DNA from: an uncultured Blautia sp.
Lineage (GTDB): Bacteria > Bacillota > Clostridia > Lachnospirales > Lachnospiraceae
DNA: 23,165 bases
Direction of reading: 5' to 3'
Assembly (NCBI GenBank): GCA_934409175.1
Contig: CAKRVX010000024.1
Span: 1-23,165 of the forward strand
In this document: one piece after another, positions 6,418 through 14,364 of the stretch
Numbering within the stretch: position 1 is the first letter of the stretch
How the letters are laid out: every line of letters starts with the position of its first letter
The notes under the pieces: model-generated
Databases searched by the model: none
What the model saw: only the letters and a program-made list of their open reading frames with translations
Told to the model about the DNA's origin: nothing
Program-made: the position numbers and the translations under genes

Positions 6418-6957
6418 TCAGTCCTGCATGGAAAGAACGCTTCTATTCTTCCATATATAAGTAATAAGGGAGATCACAGTCAGTGCCAGTGAAATCCAGA
6501 TAAAGATCTGTGCAAGAATATCAAAGACACCTCCCAGATCGACCAGAAGAAGAATGATCATGATCATCTGGGATACTGTTTTAAATTTGCCCCAGTAGTT
6601 TGCGGCAATGACAACTCCGTTCTCTGCCGCGATCAGGCGGAAGCCGCTGATGATAAACTCTCTGCCAATGATAATGATCACAAACCATGCCGGAAGTTTA
6701 TCCAGCTCAATAAAGCAGATCATTGCAGAGCAGACCAGAAGTTTGTCCGCCAGCGGATCCATAAATTTGCCGAAATTTGTTACAAGATTATACTTTCTGG
6801 CAAGTTTGCCGTCAAACCAGTCTGTTACACTGGCTACTACAAAAATGGCAAGGGAGATATATTTATTCGCATCTCCTCCCCATCCTGTAAGCATAAATAA
6901 TACCAGAAAAGGTACCAGGATCATTCTGGCAACTGTCAGTTTATTCGGTGTATTCAT
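6418..6957 (-). CDS. pgsA: CDP-diacylglycerol-glycerol-3-phosphate 3-phosphatidyltransferase
   Basis: A 179-residue integral membrane enzyme that makes phosphatidylglycerophosphate, the committed step to phosphatidylglycerol and cardiolipin. The CDP-alcohol phosphatidyltransferase signature is complete: D49-G50-x2-A53-R54-x8-G63-x3-D67-x3-D71. About five to six hydrophobic helices are visible, including residues 9-25, 33-45, 75-98 and 130-170. The start ATG overlaps the end of rimO by 17 bases, so translation is probably coupled. The protein could belong to the broader CDP-alcohol family, but its length, N-terminus (NTPNKLTVARM) and position fit PgsA best. Confidence 0.95.
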   Translation of the reverse strand: MNTPNKLTVARMILVPFLVLFMLTGWGGDANKYISLAIFVVASVTDWFDGKLARKYNLVTNFGKFMDPLADKLLVCSAMICFIELDKLPAWFVIIIIGREFIISGFRLIAAENGVVIAANYWGKFKTVSQMIMIILLLVDLGGVFDILAQIFIWISLALTVISLITYIWKNRSVLSMQD

Positions 6958-8278
6958 CTGCCAACTCTCCTATCAAATCATATTCCAGTGCACCGGTTAC
7001 ACGTACTCTGGCGAAATCTCCTGTCATCAGAAGTTCTCCTGTCTGTACGAAAATATATCCATCCACCTTCGGTGCATCTCCGTAAGTTCTTCCGATATAA
7101 GCACTTTCATCTGCAACCTTACCCTCGATCATCACCATCAGCTCCTGTCCTATACGGTCTGTGCCCTTATCATAGGAAATCTCCTGCTGAAGTTCCATGA
7201 TCTCGTCTCTTCTCTCTTCTTTCACTTCCTCAGGAATCTGATCCGGCATAGAGGCCGCTGGAGTATCCTCCTCCGGTGAATAGGTAAATACCCCCAGTCT
7301 GTCAAATTCCATTTCGTCCACAAATCCCATCAGTTCTTCATGATCTTCCTGCGTTTCTCCAGGGAAACCGGTAATCAGAGTGGTACGAAGAACGATATCC
7401 GGAATCTCCTGACGAAGTTTGTTTACGATGGCTACCAGCTCTGCCTGGGTAGTTCTTCTTCCCATACGTTTCAGGATTCTGTCACTTGCATGCTGAATTG
7501 GAAGATCAAGATAATGACAGATTTTTTTCTCTTCCTTGATGGTCTGGATCAGTTCATCATAAATTTCTTCCGGATAGCAGTAAAGCACACGGATCCAGCG
7601 GATTCCTTTGATCTTACATAATTCCTTTAACAGGATATGCAAGGATTTTTTTCCATAAATATCTGTACCGTAAACAGTTGTCTCCTGGGCTACCAGGATC
7701 AGTTCCTTCACGCCTTCTTCTGCCATCTCTTTCGCCTGAGTCACCAGACGTTCCATGGGAACACTGCGGAATTTACCTCTCAGCTTCGGAATGATACAGT
7801 AAGTACAGTGTTTGTCACAGCCTTCTGCAATCTTCAGATATCCAAAGTGACCGCCTGTAGTCAGCACACGTTTGCCAAGCTTCTCTGGAAGATAATCAAT
7901 ATCCTTAAATTCCTGAAAATGTTTGCCTGCCATTGCTTCGTTTACAGCTTTCAGGATATCTCCATAAGAAGTGGTTCCCAGAACTGCATCTACCTCAGGT
8001 ACTTCTTCGATGATCTCATTCTTATATCGCTGCGCCATACAGCCTGTGACTATCAGAACTTTACAGCTTCCTTCTTTTTTATACTCTGCCATCTCCAGGA
8101 TCGTGTTGACACTTTCTTCCTTGGCATCGTTGATAAAACAACAGGTGTTCACTACGATAACATCCGCCTGTGTTTCATCATCTACGATTTCAAAACCGTT
8201 TCCTGTGAGAAGTCCCAACATCTCTTCTGAGTCTACCAGATTCTTATCACAGCCTAATGATACGAATAATAATTTCAT
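6941..8278 (-). CDS. rimO: Ribosomal protein S12 methylthiotransferase
   Basis: A 445-residue radical-SAM methylthiotransferase that adds a methylthio group to an aspartate of ribosomal protein S12. The N-terminal UPF0004 domain has the three cluster-binding cysteines C10, C46 and C80. The radical SAM CxxxCxxC motif is CDKHCTYC (C154, C158, C161), and a C-terminal TRAM domain covers about residues 375-440. The MKLLFVSLGCDKNLVDSE start is typical of RimO rather than MiaB. I place the start at the ATG at 8278, where AGGAG is five bases upstream; six further in-frame codons upstream begin with TTG and contain that site. It lies 111 bases after rpoZ, behind a strong hairpin, and overlaps pgsA. 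Confidence 0.95.
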   Translation of the reverse strand: MKLLFVSLGCDKNLVDSEEMLGLLTGNGFEIVDDETQADVIVVNTCCFINDAKEESVNTILEMAEYKKEGSCKVLIVTGCMAQRYKNEIIEEVPEVDAVLGTTSYGDILKAVNEAMAGKHFQEFKDIDYLPEKLGKRVLTTGGHFGYLKIAEGCDKHCTYCIIPKLRGKFRSVPMERLVTQAKEMAEEGVKELILVAQETTVYGTDIYGKKSLHILLKELCKIKGIRWIRVLYCYPEEIYDELIQTIKEEKKICHYLDLPIQHASDRILKRMGRRTTQAELVAIVNKLRQEIPDIVLRTTLITGFPGETQEDHEELMGFVDEMEFDRLGVFTYSPEEDTPAASMPDQIPEEVKEERRDEIMELQQEISYDKGTDRIGQELMVMIEGKVADESAYIGRTYGDAPKVDGYIFVQTGELLMTGDFARVRVTGALEYDLIGELADEYTE

Positions 8279-8296
8279 AAATTCTCCTATATACAA

Positions 8297-8343
8297 AAGA
8301 ATGCATCTGAAAATTCATCTGTGTAATTTTCAGACACATTCCC
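8297..8343 (-). terminator. Hairpin between rpoZ and rimO, probable attenuator
   Basis: On the minus strand TCTGAAAATT (8325-8334) pairs perfectly with AATTTTCAGA (8306-8315) around a nine-base loop. The stem continues outward through two wobble pairs and five Watson-Crick pairs (GAATGTG with TGCATTC region), giving about 17 base pairs followed by TTTT. It lies in the only sizeable gap of the yicC operon. It could terminate a fraction of transcripts, or act as an mRNA processing or stabilising element; the T tract is short, so termination is probably partial. Confidence 0.6.
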
Positions 8344-8389
8344 GGCTTTTATTTTTAGTTACTGTTCACTCCGTGCCCGGTAACTATTT

Positions 8390-8746
8390 TTATGCTTCTT
8401 CTGTCGCTGTGTCTTCTGCTTTCTCCACAGTTTCCTCTGCTGTCACTTCTGCTGGAGTCTCTGCAGTTTCAACTGCTGCAGCATTCTCTTCGGTCTGCTC
8501 CCCGGATTCTTCCTCCGGTGCAAGAATCTTTACTTTTCCTTTATAAAGCTCATCAATTGCAATGGAAAGAGGTTTCTTTCCTGCCGCACCATCTACCAGT
8601 GGTTTCGCACCTGCGATCAGCTGACGGGCACGTTTACTTGTGGCAAGTACCAGAGAATAACGGCTGTTTACGGACATCGTAGTATCGTCGTCCTCGTTAT
8701 TTGTGTTGATTGCTTCAATTAATTCTGTATAAGACGGATGTATCAT
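8390..8746 (-). CDS. rpoZ: RNA polymerase omega subunit
   Basis: A 118-residue protein with the omega core near residues 24-70, including NSRYSLVLATSKRARQL and a KPLSIAIDELYKGKV segment that packs against beta-prime. Omega assists RNA polymerase assembly and, in some bacteria, stringent control. The start MIHPSYTELIEAI is set by AAGGAG about eight bases upstream. Residues 76-118 form an unusual tail made almost only of Glu, Ala, Thr and Val, strongly acidic and probably disordered. The usual family length is about 70-90 residues, so the tail is extra. It lies between gmk (59-base gap) and rimO in the operon. Confidence 0.93.
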   Translation of the reverse strand: MIHPSYTELIEAINTNNEDDDTTMSVNSRYSLVLATSKRARQLIAGAKPLVDGAAGKKPLSIAIDELYKGKVKILAPEEESGEQTEENAAAVETAETPAEVTAEETVEKAEDTATEEA

Positions 8747-8805
8747 ATATATTTCTCCTTTCATCCCGCATGAAATTTTCTGCGGTAAATATTGTTCTTT
8801 GATGT

Positions 8806-9429
8806 TTATTTGCGGAATGCTTTTGTCTGATTCTGAATATCTGCGATAAATTCCACATTGCGTGATGCTTTCGAGTGTTCGCTTACGATGATCTGATGAA
8901 GATGATCTACACACTCTTCCACTGTGTCATTAACCAGGATATAATCATACTGACTCATTCCTTCTGCCTCTTCACTTGCTCTGGAAAGTCTGTCTGCGAT
9001 AACCTCGGCAGTCTCAGTTCCTCTGCCTTTTAATCTTCTCTCCAGTTCCTCCACTGTAGGTGGTGTAACAAATACCAGCAATGCTTCCGGAATTTTCTCT
9101 TTCACTTTCATGGCACCCTGAATCTCGATCTCAAGGATCACATTTCTGCCTGCCTGAAGCTGTTCTTCCACATAGGAACGTGGAGTACCGTAATAGTTCT
9201 CTACGTACTGTGCATATTCAATGAGTGCATCCTCTTCGATCAGTTTCTCAAATTCTTCCCTTTTACGGAAAAAATATTCTCTGCCGTCCTCTTCTCCCGG
9301 ACGGGGATTCCTTGTTGTCACAGAAATGGACAGTGCGTAATCGTCATACTTTTCCAGAAGACGTTTCATCACTGTACCTTTTCCAGCTCCTGAAAATCCG
9401 GAAACCACAACTAAAATTCCTTTACTCAT
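8806..9429 (-). CDS. gmk: Guanylate kinase
   Basis: A 207-residue enzyme that phosphorylates GMP to GDP with ATP, feeding GTP and dGTP pools. The P-loop GFSGAGKGT is at residues 11-19, followed by the GMP-binding SVTTRNPRPGEEDGREYFF region and the YYGTPRSYV segment; length is standard. The start ATG at 9429 is preceded by GGGAGAGG. An open frame extends upstream, but it overlaps remA and has no family similarity. The gene overlaps the end of remA by eight bases, indicating coupling. The yicC-remA-gmk-rpoZ order is conserved in Firmicutes. Confidence 0.96.
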   Translation of the reverse strand: MSKGILVVVSGFSGAGKGTVMKRLLEKYDDYALSISVTTRNPRPGEEDGREYFFRKREEFEKLIEEDALIEYAQYVENYYGTPRSYVEEQLQAGRNVILEIEIQGAMKVKEKIPEALLVFVTPPTVEELERRLKGRGTETAEVIADRLSRASEEAEGMSQYDYILVNDTVEECVDHLHQIIVSEHSKASRNVEFIADIQNQTKAFRK

Positions 9430-9694
9430 GGACCTCTCCCTTATCCTCATAATCATATATTTCTGCAAATCTGCGTGCGATGGTTTCAGGCTGCAGTGCG
9501 CTGAGCACCAGGTAATCATCAGATGTGACAATAACAGCTTTCGTTTTCCTTCCCTGCGTTGCATCGATCAGTGACCGGGTTCCCTTGACACTCTGCACCA
9601 TACGTTTTACAGGTGCTGCATCCGGGCTGACCACAGCCACGATCTTCTGTGAATTTACTACATTTCCAAAACCAATGTTGATCAGTTTAGCCAC
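9422..9694 (-). CDS. remA: RemA family DNA-binding regulator (DUF370)
   Basis: A 90-residue protein matching RemA/YlzA: MAKLINIGFGNVVN at the start, then IVAVVSPDAAPVKRMVQ and a conserved DATQGRKTKAVIVTSD core. In Bacillus subtilis RemA is an oligomeric DNA-binding protein that activates biofilm matrix and osmoprotection genes. The targets in this organism are unknown. It lies 11 bases after yicC and overlaps gmk by eight bases. Its sporulation or biofilm role here is inference from the family. Confidence 0.95.
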   Translation of the reverse strand: MAKLINIGFGNVVNSQKIVAVVSPDAAPVKRMVQSVKGTRSLIDATQGRKTKAVIVTSDDYLVLSALQPETIARRFAEIYDYEDKGEVHE

Positions 9695-9705
9695 TTTTTG
9701 TCCCT

Positions 9706-10587
9706 CTATTCTACATTCTGGATCTGTTCTCTGATCTTTTCTATCTCTGTCTTCAGGTCGATTGCTATATCGGATGTTTCCAGATCGTTCGATTTGGACA
9801 GAATGGTGTTCGCTTCCCTATTCATTTCCTGAGCCATAAAATCAAGCTTACGTCCTACACCATCATTTTCTGTAGTGATCATCTTCTTCATATTTTTTAT
9901 ATGGCTGTGAAGACGGACGGTTTCTTCGTCATTGCATATCTTATCAGAGTAAAGGATCACTTCGGATGCGATTCTGTTTTCGTCAATCTGAGTGTCCTCA
10001 AGAAGTTCTGCAACTTTTGCTTCCAGTTTGGCTCTGTAAGCACTCACCACTTCCGGAGCACGTTCTTCTACTTTCAGGACTTTCTCTTCCAGACCATCCA
10101 GTTTCTCTACCAGGTCTTTCTCCAGATTTCTGCCCTCCTGTATACGTGTCTGTACAAATTTCTCACATGCTTCACGGAGCGGAGCCTCCAGATAACTCCA
10201 GAGTGTTTCTTCGTCTACAGATTGTTCTTCCATTATGAATACTTCAGGATATCTGGACAAGGTACTGACTTTAATGTCAAAATCCAGTCCGAAATCCTGT
10301 TGAATCTGCCTGAGATATGTAAGATATTCACCTGCCAGTTCTTTGTTATATTTAAGTGCTCCATTATTTATGGTGTAATCTTCGTAGGTGATGTATACAT
10401 CTACTTTGCCTCGCTGGATATAAGTTTTCATCAGATTTCGGATGGCACCTTCCAGGAAGCTGAGTTTTTTCGGCATTTTAATGCTGAGATCCAGATATCT
10501 GTGGTTGACAGATTTCAGTTCGATGGTAATTTTTCTTTCATCGGTGACGACCTCTGCACGGCCGAAACCAGTCATGCTTTTTATCAT
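9706..10587 (-). CDS. yicC: YicC/YloC family endoribonuclease
   Basis: A 293-residue protein with the family start MIKSMTGFGRAE, the SVNHRYLDLSIKMP segment and the C-terminal DUF1732 region. The latter includes RLHSHIKNMKK, GRKLDFMAQEMNREANTI and the final DLKTEIEKIREQIQNVE. YicC-type proteins are endoribonucleases; in Escherichia coli YicC is linked to small RNA decay. The start is the ATG at 10587 with a weak GAGAG site. It is the first gene of the seven-gene minus-strand operon, with a near-consensus promoter upstream. In B. subtilis the homologue yloC also lies close to rqcH (yloA), as here. Confidence 0.94.
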   Translation of the reverse strand: MIKSMTGFGRAEVVTDERKITIELKSVNHRYLDLSIKMPKKLSFLEGAIRNLMKTYIQRGKVDVYITYEDYTINNGALKYNKELAGEYLTYLRQIQQDFGLDFDIKVSTLSRYPEVFIMEEQSVDEETLWSYLEAPLREACEKFVQTRIQEGRNLEKDLVEKLDGLEEKVLKVEERAPEVVSAYRAKLEAKVAELLEDTQIDENRIASEVILYSDKICNDEETVRLHSHIKNMKKMITTENDGVGRKLDFMAQEMNREANTILSKSNDLETSDIAIDLKTEIEKIREQIQNVE

Positions 10588-10669
10588 ATGGTTTTCTCTC
10601 TTTGCGGGTCTTTAAATTGGTTGTCAATTAATTGCAAATTTAATTGTTTTGAAATTTACATACAGATTT

Positions 10670-10698
10670 ATTATAGTTCATTATTAATGGAACGTCAA
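10670..10698 (-). promoter_or_regulatory. Sigma-A promoter of the yicC-cinA operon
   Basis: On the minus strand TTGACG (10693-10698), a 17-base spacer and TATAAT (10670-10675). Transcription would start near 10663, leaving an AT-rich leader of about 75 bases. No other strong promoter was seen inside the seven-gene operon. Confidence 0.85.
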
Positions 10699-10715
10699 AT
10701 ATTTTTTCGTTGATG

Positions 10716-10745
10716 TTGATATGAAAGGAAGGTATATGATATACT
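10716..10745 (+). promoter_or_regulatory. Sigma-A promoter of rqcH-yfmM
   Basis: TTGATA (10716-10721, five of six), an 18-base spacer and TATACT (10740-10745, five of six). The start would be near 10752, giving a leader of about 140 bases before rqcH. The promoter is divergent from that of yicC, with the two -35 boxes only 17 bases apart. Confidence 0.7.
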
Positions 10746-10751
10746 TTCAAA

Positions 10752-10858
10752 GGAAACGCAAAGCCGCGTCCCCTCTGGACACCCCTCGGGCTTTTTTATA
10801 GAGCTCCGGGCTGCGTGTGACTTGCCCCGATAGAGCACGGACGGCAGGCTTTTTACCA
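10752..10858 (+). promoter_or_regulatory. Structured GC-rich leader of rqcH, possible attenuator
   Basis: This stretch is far more GC-rich than its surroundings. AAAGCC (10760-10765) pairs with GGCTTT (10789-10794), with an inner GTCC/GGAC stem and a T6 tract, resembling an intrinsic terminator. A second element can fold in two exclusive ways. One pairs GCTC (10803-10806) with GAGC (10833-10836) plus GGGC with GCCC. The other pairs CTG-CGTG (10811-10817) with CACG (10836-10839) and CAG (10845-10847), followed by CTTTTTA. Competing folds before a gene suggest conditional termination, but I recognise no known riboswitch or T-box motif. It may simply be two weak terminators. Confidence 0.4.
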
Positions 10859-10890
10859 TAAATCATATATAGAGTTAGGAGTGTTTTTTT

Positions 10891-12636
10891 ATGGCGTTTG
10901 ATGGTGTTACTATTGCGGCTATGGTCAGGGAGCTGCACAGATTTTTGGATGGAGGAAGGTTTAATAAAATTGCGCAGCCGGAGGCGGATGAGCTTCTGAT
11001 CACCGGAAAGGGAGCTCTGGGGCAGTGTCGGCTTTTGCTTAGTGCCAGTGCTTCTTTGCCTTTGATCTACTTTACAGAAAAGAACAAAGTAAGTCCCCTG
11101 ACTGCGCCGAACTTCTGTATGCTGCTGCGTAAGCATATCGGCAGTGCAAGGATTGCAGGAATCCGGCAGCCAGGACTGGAGAGAGTTGTAGAGTTTGAAC
11201 TGGAGCATCTTAATGAGCTGGGGGATCCCTGCAAGAAAGTTCTGATCATGGAATTGATGGGTAAACACAGCAATATTATCTTCTGCGATGATAAGGGAAT
11301 GATCCTGGACAGTATCAAACATGTTTCTTCCCATATGAGTTCTGTAAGAGAGGTCTTGCCAGGAAGAGAATATTTCATTCCCCATACACAGGATAAGCTG
11401 GATCCGCTGACTGTCAGCGAAGAGGATTTTATCAATACAGTCTGCAATAAACCCTGCAATATTTCAAAAGCTGTGTACTCTTCTCTCACCGGTATCAGTC
11501 CTGTTGTCGCTGAAGAGGTGTGTTTCCGTGCTTCCATCGATGGCAGTGACGCTGCACAGTCTCTGAATGAAACAGCATGCATTCATCTTTATCATACCTT
11601 TTGCCGGCTGATGGATCAGGTAAAAGAAGGTGATTTTACCCCGAACATCGTTTACCGCGGCGAGGAACCCGTGGAGTATGGTGTTTTTCCATTCCAGCAG
11701 TACGGACCGGAATACCACACAGTAGAGTTTGAGAGTGTTTCCGCTATGCTGGAAACTTATTATGCAACGAAAAATACCCTCACCCGCATTCACCAGAAAT
11801 CTTCGGATCTTCGAAGGATCGTACAGACTGCCCTGGAGCGTAACCGTAAGAAACTGAATCTTCAGGAAAAACAGATGAAAGATACCACAAAAAAAGATAA
11901 ATATAAAGTATACGGTGAACTGATCAATACCTACGGATATGGTCTGGAAGAAGGATGTAAATCTTTTAAAGCCCTGAATTATTATACCAATGAAGAAATC
12001 ACAATTCCGCTGGATCCGACCATGACCCCGGCTGAGAATTCCAAGAAATATTTCGACAAATACGGCAAACTGAAACGTACGGAAGAGGCTCTTACCGAAC
12101 AGATCGCAGATACACGCAGCGAGATCGATCATCTGGAATCTGTTGCAAATGCCCTGGATATCGCTCTGGTCGAAAGTGACCTGGCGCAGATCAAGGAAGA
12201 ACTTATGGAGTATGGCTATATCAAAAAGCATTATGACCGTAGGAAAGGTCAGAAAATGCAGGCAAAATCCAAGCCATTCCATTATGTCACTGCCGATGGC
12301 TATGATATTTATGTAGGCAAAAACAACTTCCAGAATGATGAACTGACCTTTAAATTTGCCACAGGCAATGACTGGTGGTTCCACGCAAAGAAAATGGCAG
12401 GTTCCCATGTAGTAGTAAAATCCAAAGATGGGGAACTCCCGGATCACATCTTCGAAATTGCAGGACAGCTGGCTGCTTACTACTCCAAAGGCCGTACAGC
12501 CCCGAAGGTTGAGATTGATTATATTCAGAAAAAACAGGTCAAAAAACCGGCAGGTTCCAAACCTGGATTCGTAGTATATTATACCAATTATTCTTTGATG
12601 GCAAAGCCGTCTCTTAAAGATGTTACTGAAGTATAG
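10891..12636 (+). CDS. rqcH: RqcH, NFACT family ribosome quality control factor
   Basis: A 581-residue Rqc2/NEMF homologue. Residues 1-180 are NFACT-N (MAFDGVTIAAMVRELHRFLDGGRFNKI, MLLRKHI, IMELMGKHSNII). Helical coiled coil runs at about 290-430, and the NFACT-R domain at about 450-565 has TADGYDIYVGKNNFQNDELT, DWWFHAKKMAGSHVVV and KKPAGSKPGFV. In bacteria RqcH binds split 50S subunits carrying stalled peptidyl-tRNA and adds alanine tails that mark the chain for degradation. The residue matching the B. subtilis D97 appears to be E97 (GLERVV), while R98 is kept. The start has AGGAG about nine bases upstream. It is followed after 32 bases by the ABC-F gene yfmM. Confidence 0.95.
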   Translation: MAFDGVTIAAMVRELHRFLDGGRFNKIAQPEADELLITGKGALGQCRLLLSASASLPLIYFTEKNKVSPLTAPNFCMLLRKHIGSARIAGIRQPGLERVVEFELEHLNELGDPCKKVLIMELMGKHSNIIFCDDKGMILDSIKHVSSHMSSVREVLPGREYFIPHTQDKLDPLTVSEEDFINTVCNKPCNISKAVYSSLTGISPVVAEEVCFRASIDGSDAAQSLNETACIHLYHTFCRLMDQVKEGDFTPNIVYRGEEPVEYGVFPFQQYGPEYHTVEFESVSAMLETYYATKNTLTRIHQKSSDLRRIVQTALERNRKKLNLQEKQMKDTTKKDKYKVYGELINTYGYGLEEGCKSFKALNYYTNEEITIPLDPTMTPAENSKKYFDKYGKLKRTEEALTEQIADTRSEIDHLESVANALDIALVESDLAQIKEELMEYGYIKKHYDRRKGQKMQAKSKPFHYVTADGYDIYVGKNNFQNDELTFKFATGNDWWFHAKKMAGSHVVVKSKDGELPDHIFEIAGQLAAYYSKGRTAPKVEIDYIQKKQVKKPAGSKPGFVVYYTNYSLMAKPSLKDVTEV

Positions 12637-12668
12637 AACTATAAAACCACTATTTGAGGAGATTACTT

Positions 12669-14225
12669 ATGAGTATTTTGAATGTAGAACACCTGACACA
12701 CGGATTTGGCGACCGCGCCATCTTTAATGATGTGTCTTTCCGCCTTTTAAAAGGCGAGCATATCGGGCTGGTCGGGGCCAACGGCGAAGGCAAGTCCACA
12801 TTTTTCAATATTGTCACAGGCAAACTAATGCCGGATGAAGGCAAGATCGAATGGGCCAAAAATATCCGTATCGGTTATCTTGATCAGCATTCCGTTCTGT
12901 CTCAGGGCATGACCATCCGGGATGTACTGAAATCTGCTTTTTCCTGGCTGTTTGAGATGGAGGAACGCATGAACTCCATCTGCGATTCCCTGGGTACCGC
13001 TTCTCCTGAAGAAATGGAAAAACTGATGGAAGAACTGGGAACCATTCAGGATACTCTCACCATGCATGACTTCTACGTGATCGATGCGAAGGTAGACGAA
13101 GTTGCCAGGGCACTGGGACTGCTGGATATCGGACTGGATCGTGATGTTACAGAGTTAAGCGGTGGTCAGAGAACCAAGGTTCTGCTTGGCAAACTTCTTC
13201 TGGAAAAACCAGACATTCTTCTTCTGGACGAACCTACCAACTACCTTGACGAAGAACATATTGAATGGCTGAAACGCTATCTGCAGGACTATGAAAATGC
13301 ATTTATCCTGATCTCCCATGATATTCCTTTCCTGAATTCCGTCATCAATCTGATCTATCACATGGAAAACCAGGAACTGAACCGCTATGTGGGCGATTAT
13401 GATCACTTTCAGGAAGTCTATGAAGTAAAAAAAGCACAACTCGAAGCAGCTTACCGTCGCCAGCAGCAGGAAATCAGCGAATTAAAGGATTTTGTAGCCC
13501 GAAACAAAGCGAGGGTTTCCACCAGAAACATGGCTATGTCCAGACAAAAAAAGCTGGATAAGATGGATGTGATCGAACTTGCAGCAGAGAAGCCCAAACC
13601 GGAGTTTCATTTCAAATACGGCAGAACACCCGGAAAACTGATCTTTGAGACAAAGGATCTGGTCATCGGATACACAGAGCCTCTCTCCAGACCACTCTCC
13701 CTTACTATGGAACGTGGAAACAAAATTGCGCTGGTGGGTGCCAACGGTATCGGAAAAACAACTCTGTTAAAAAGTATCCTGGGGCTGATCCCCGCTCTGA
13801 AAGGTTCCCGTGAGCTGGGTGATAATCTGCAGATCGGATATTTCGAACAGGAAGTAAAAGGGGATAATAAAACAACCTGTATTGATGAGATCTGGGCGGA
13901 ATTTCCTTCCTATACCCAGTATGAAGTGCGTTCCGCTCTGGCAAAATGCGGACTGACTACCAAACATATCGAAAGCCAGGTCCGAGTCTTAAGTGGAGGC
14001 GAGCAGGCTAAGGTCCGTCTGTGCAAACTGGTTAATAAAGAGACAAATATTCTCCTTCTGGACGAGCCTACCAACCATCTGGACGTAGATGCCAAGGAAG
14101 CATTAAAACAGGCTCTCATCGAATATAAGGGAAGTATCCTGCTGATCTGCCATGAGCCGGAATTCTATCAGGATGTGGTGTCCCAGGTATGGGACTGCAG
14201 CAAATGGACTACGAAGGTATTATAA
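12669..14225 (+). CDS. yfmM: ABC-F family ATPase, YfmM type
   Basis: A 518-residue protein with two ABC ATPase domains and no membrane segments. Domain 1 has Walker A GANGEGKST, signature LSGGQ and Walker B ILLLDEPTN. Domain 2 has GANGIGKTT, LSGGEQ and ILLLDEPTNHLD. The charged interdomain linker contains the conserved RNKARVSTRNMAMSRQKKLDKM. The sequence matches remembered B. subtilis YfmM almost along its length, including the closing WTTKVL. ABC-F proteins bind the ribosomal E site and relieve stalling or protect from drugs; YfmM itself is not known as a resistance determinant. The ATG at 12669 follows GAGGAG; a TTG five codons upstream overlaps that site and is rejected. It is cotranscribed with rqcH. 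Confidence 0.94.
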   Translation: MSILNVEHLTHGFGDRAIFNDVSFRLLKGEHIGLVGANGEGKSTFFNIVTGKLMPDEGKIEWAKNIRIGYLDQHSVLSQGMTIRDVLKSAFSWLFEMEERMNSICDSLGTASPEEMEKLMEELGTIQDTLTMHDFYVIDAKVDEVARALGLLDIGLDRDVTELSGGQRTKVLLGKLLLEKPDILLLDEPTNYLDEEHIEWLKRYLQDYENAFILISHDIPFLNSVINLIYHMENQELNRYVGDYDHFQEVYEVKKAQLEAAYRRQQQEISELKDFVARNKARVSTRNMAMSRQKKLDKMDVIELAAEKPKPEFHFKYGRTPGKLIFETKDLVIGYTEPLSRPLSLTMERGNKIALVGANGIGKTTLLKSILGLIPALKGSRELGDNLQIGYFEQEVKGDNKTTCIDEIWAEFPSYTQYEVRSALAKCGLTTKHIESQVRVLSGGEQAKVRLCKLVNKETNILLLDEPTNHLDVDAKEALKQALIEYKGSILLICHEPEFYQDVVSQVWDCSKWTTKVL

Positions 14226-14278
14226 AATTACGTCTGTAGAAACAAGATTAAATAATATCTGAAAACTTTTATGCTAAA

Positions 14279-14306
14279 AAAGCAGGTATTTTACAATACC
14301 TGCTTT
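14279..14306. terminator. Bidirectional terminator between yfmM and the secreted protein gene
   Basis: AAAGCAGGTATT (14279-14290) pairs perfectly with AATACCTGCTTT (14295-14306) around TTAC. The hairpin is flanked by an A run on the left and ends in TTT, so it can serve both converging genes. Confidence 0.88.
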
Positions 14307-14364
14307 AAATAAAATATCTAAAATTCATAAAGAATCTTTTTGTGGCTTTCGTCTTATTATATGA

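Noticed and set aside
10747..11385. Minus-strand frame overlapping the rqcH leader and 5' end
   Set aside because: It lies mostly antisense to a clear NFACT-N domain and has no ribosome binding site. The non-overlapping end is better explained as a structured leader.
11464..12447. Antisense open frame of about 327 codons within rqcH
   Set aside because: No ribosome binding site and a Phe/Ile/Cys-rich translation typical of the reverse of a coding gene.
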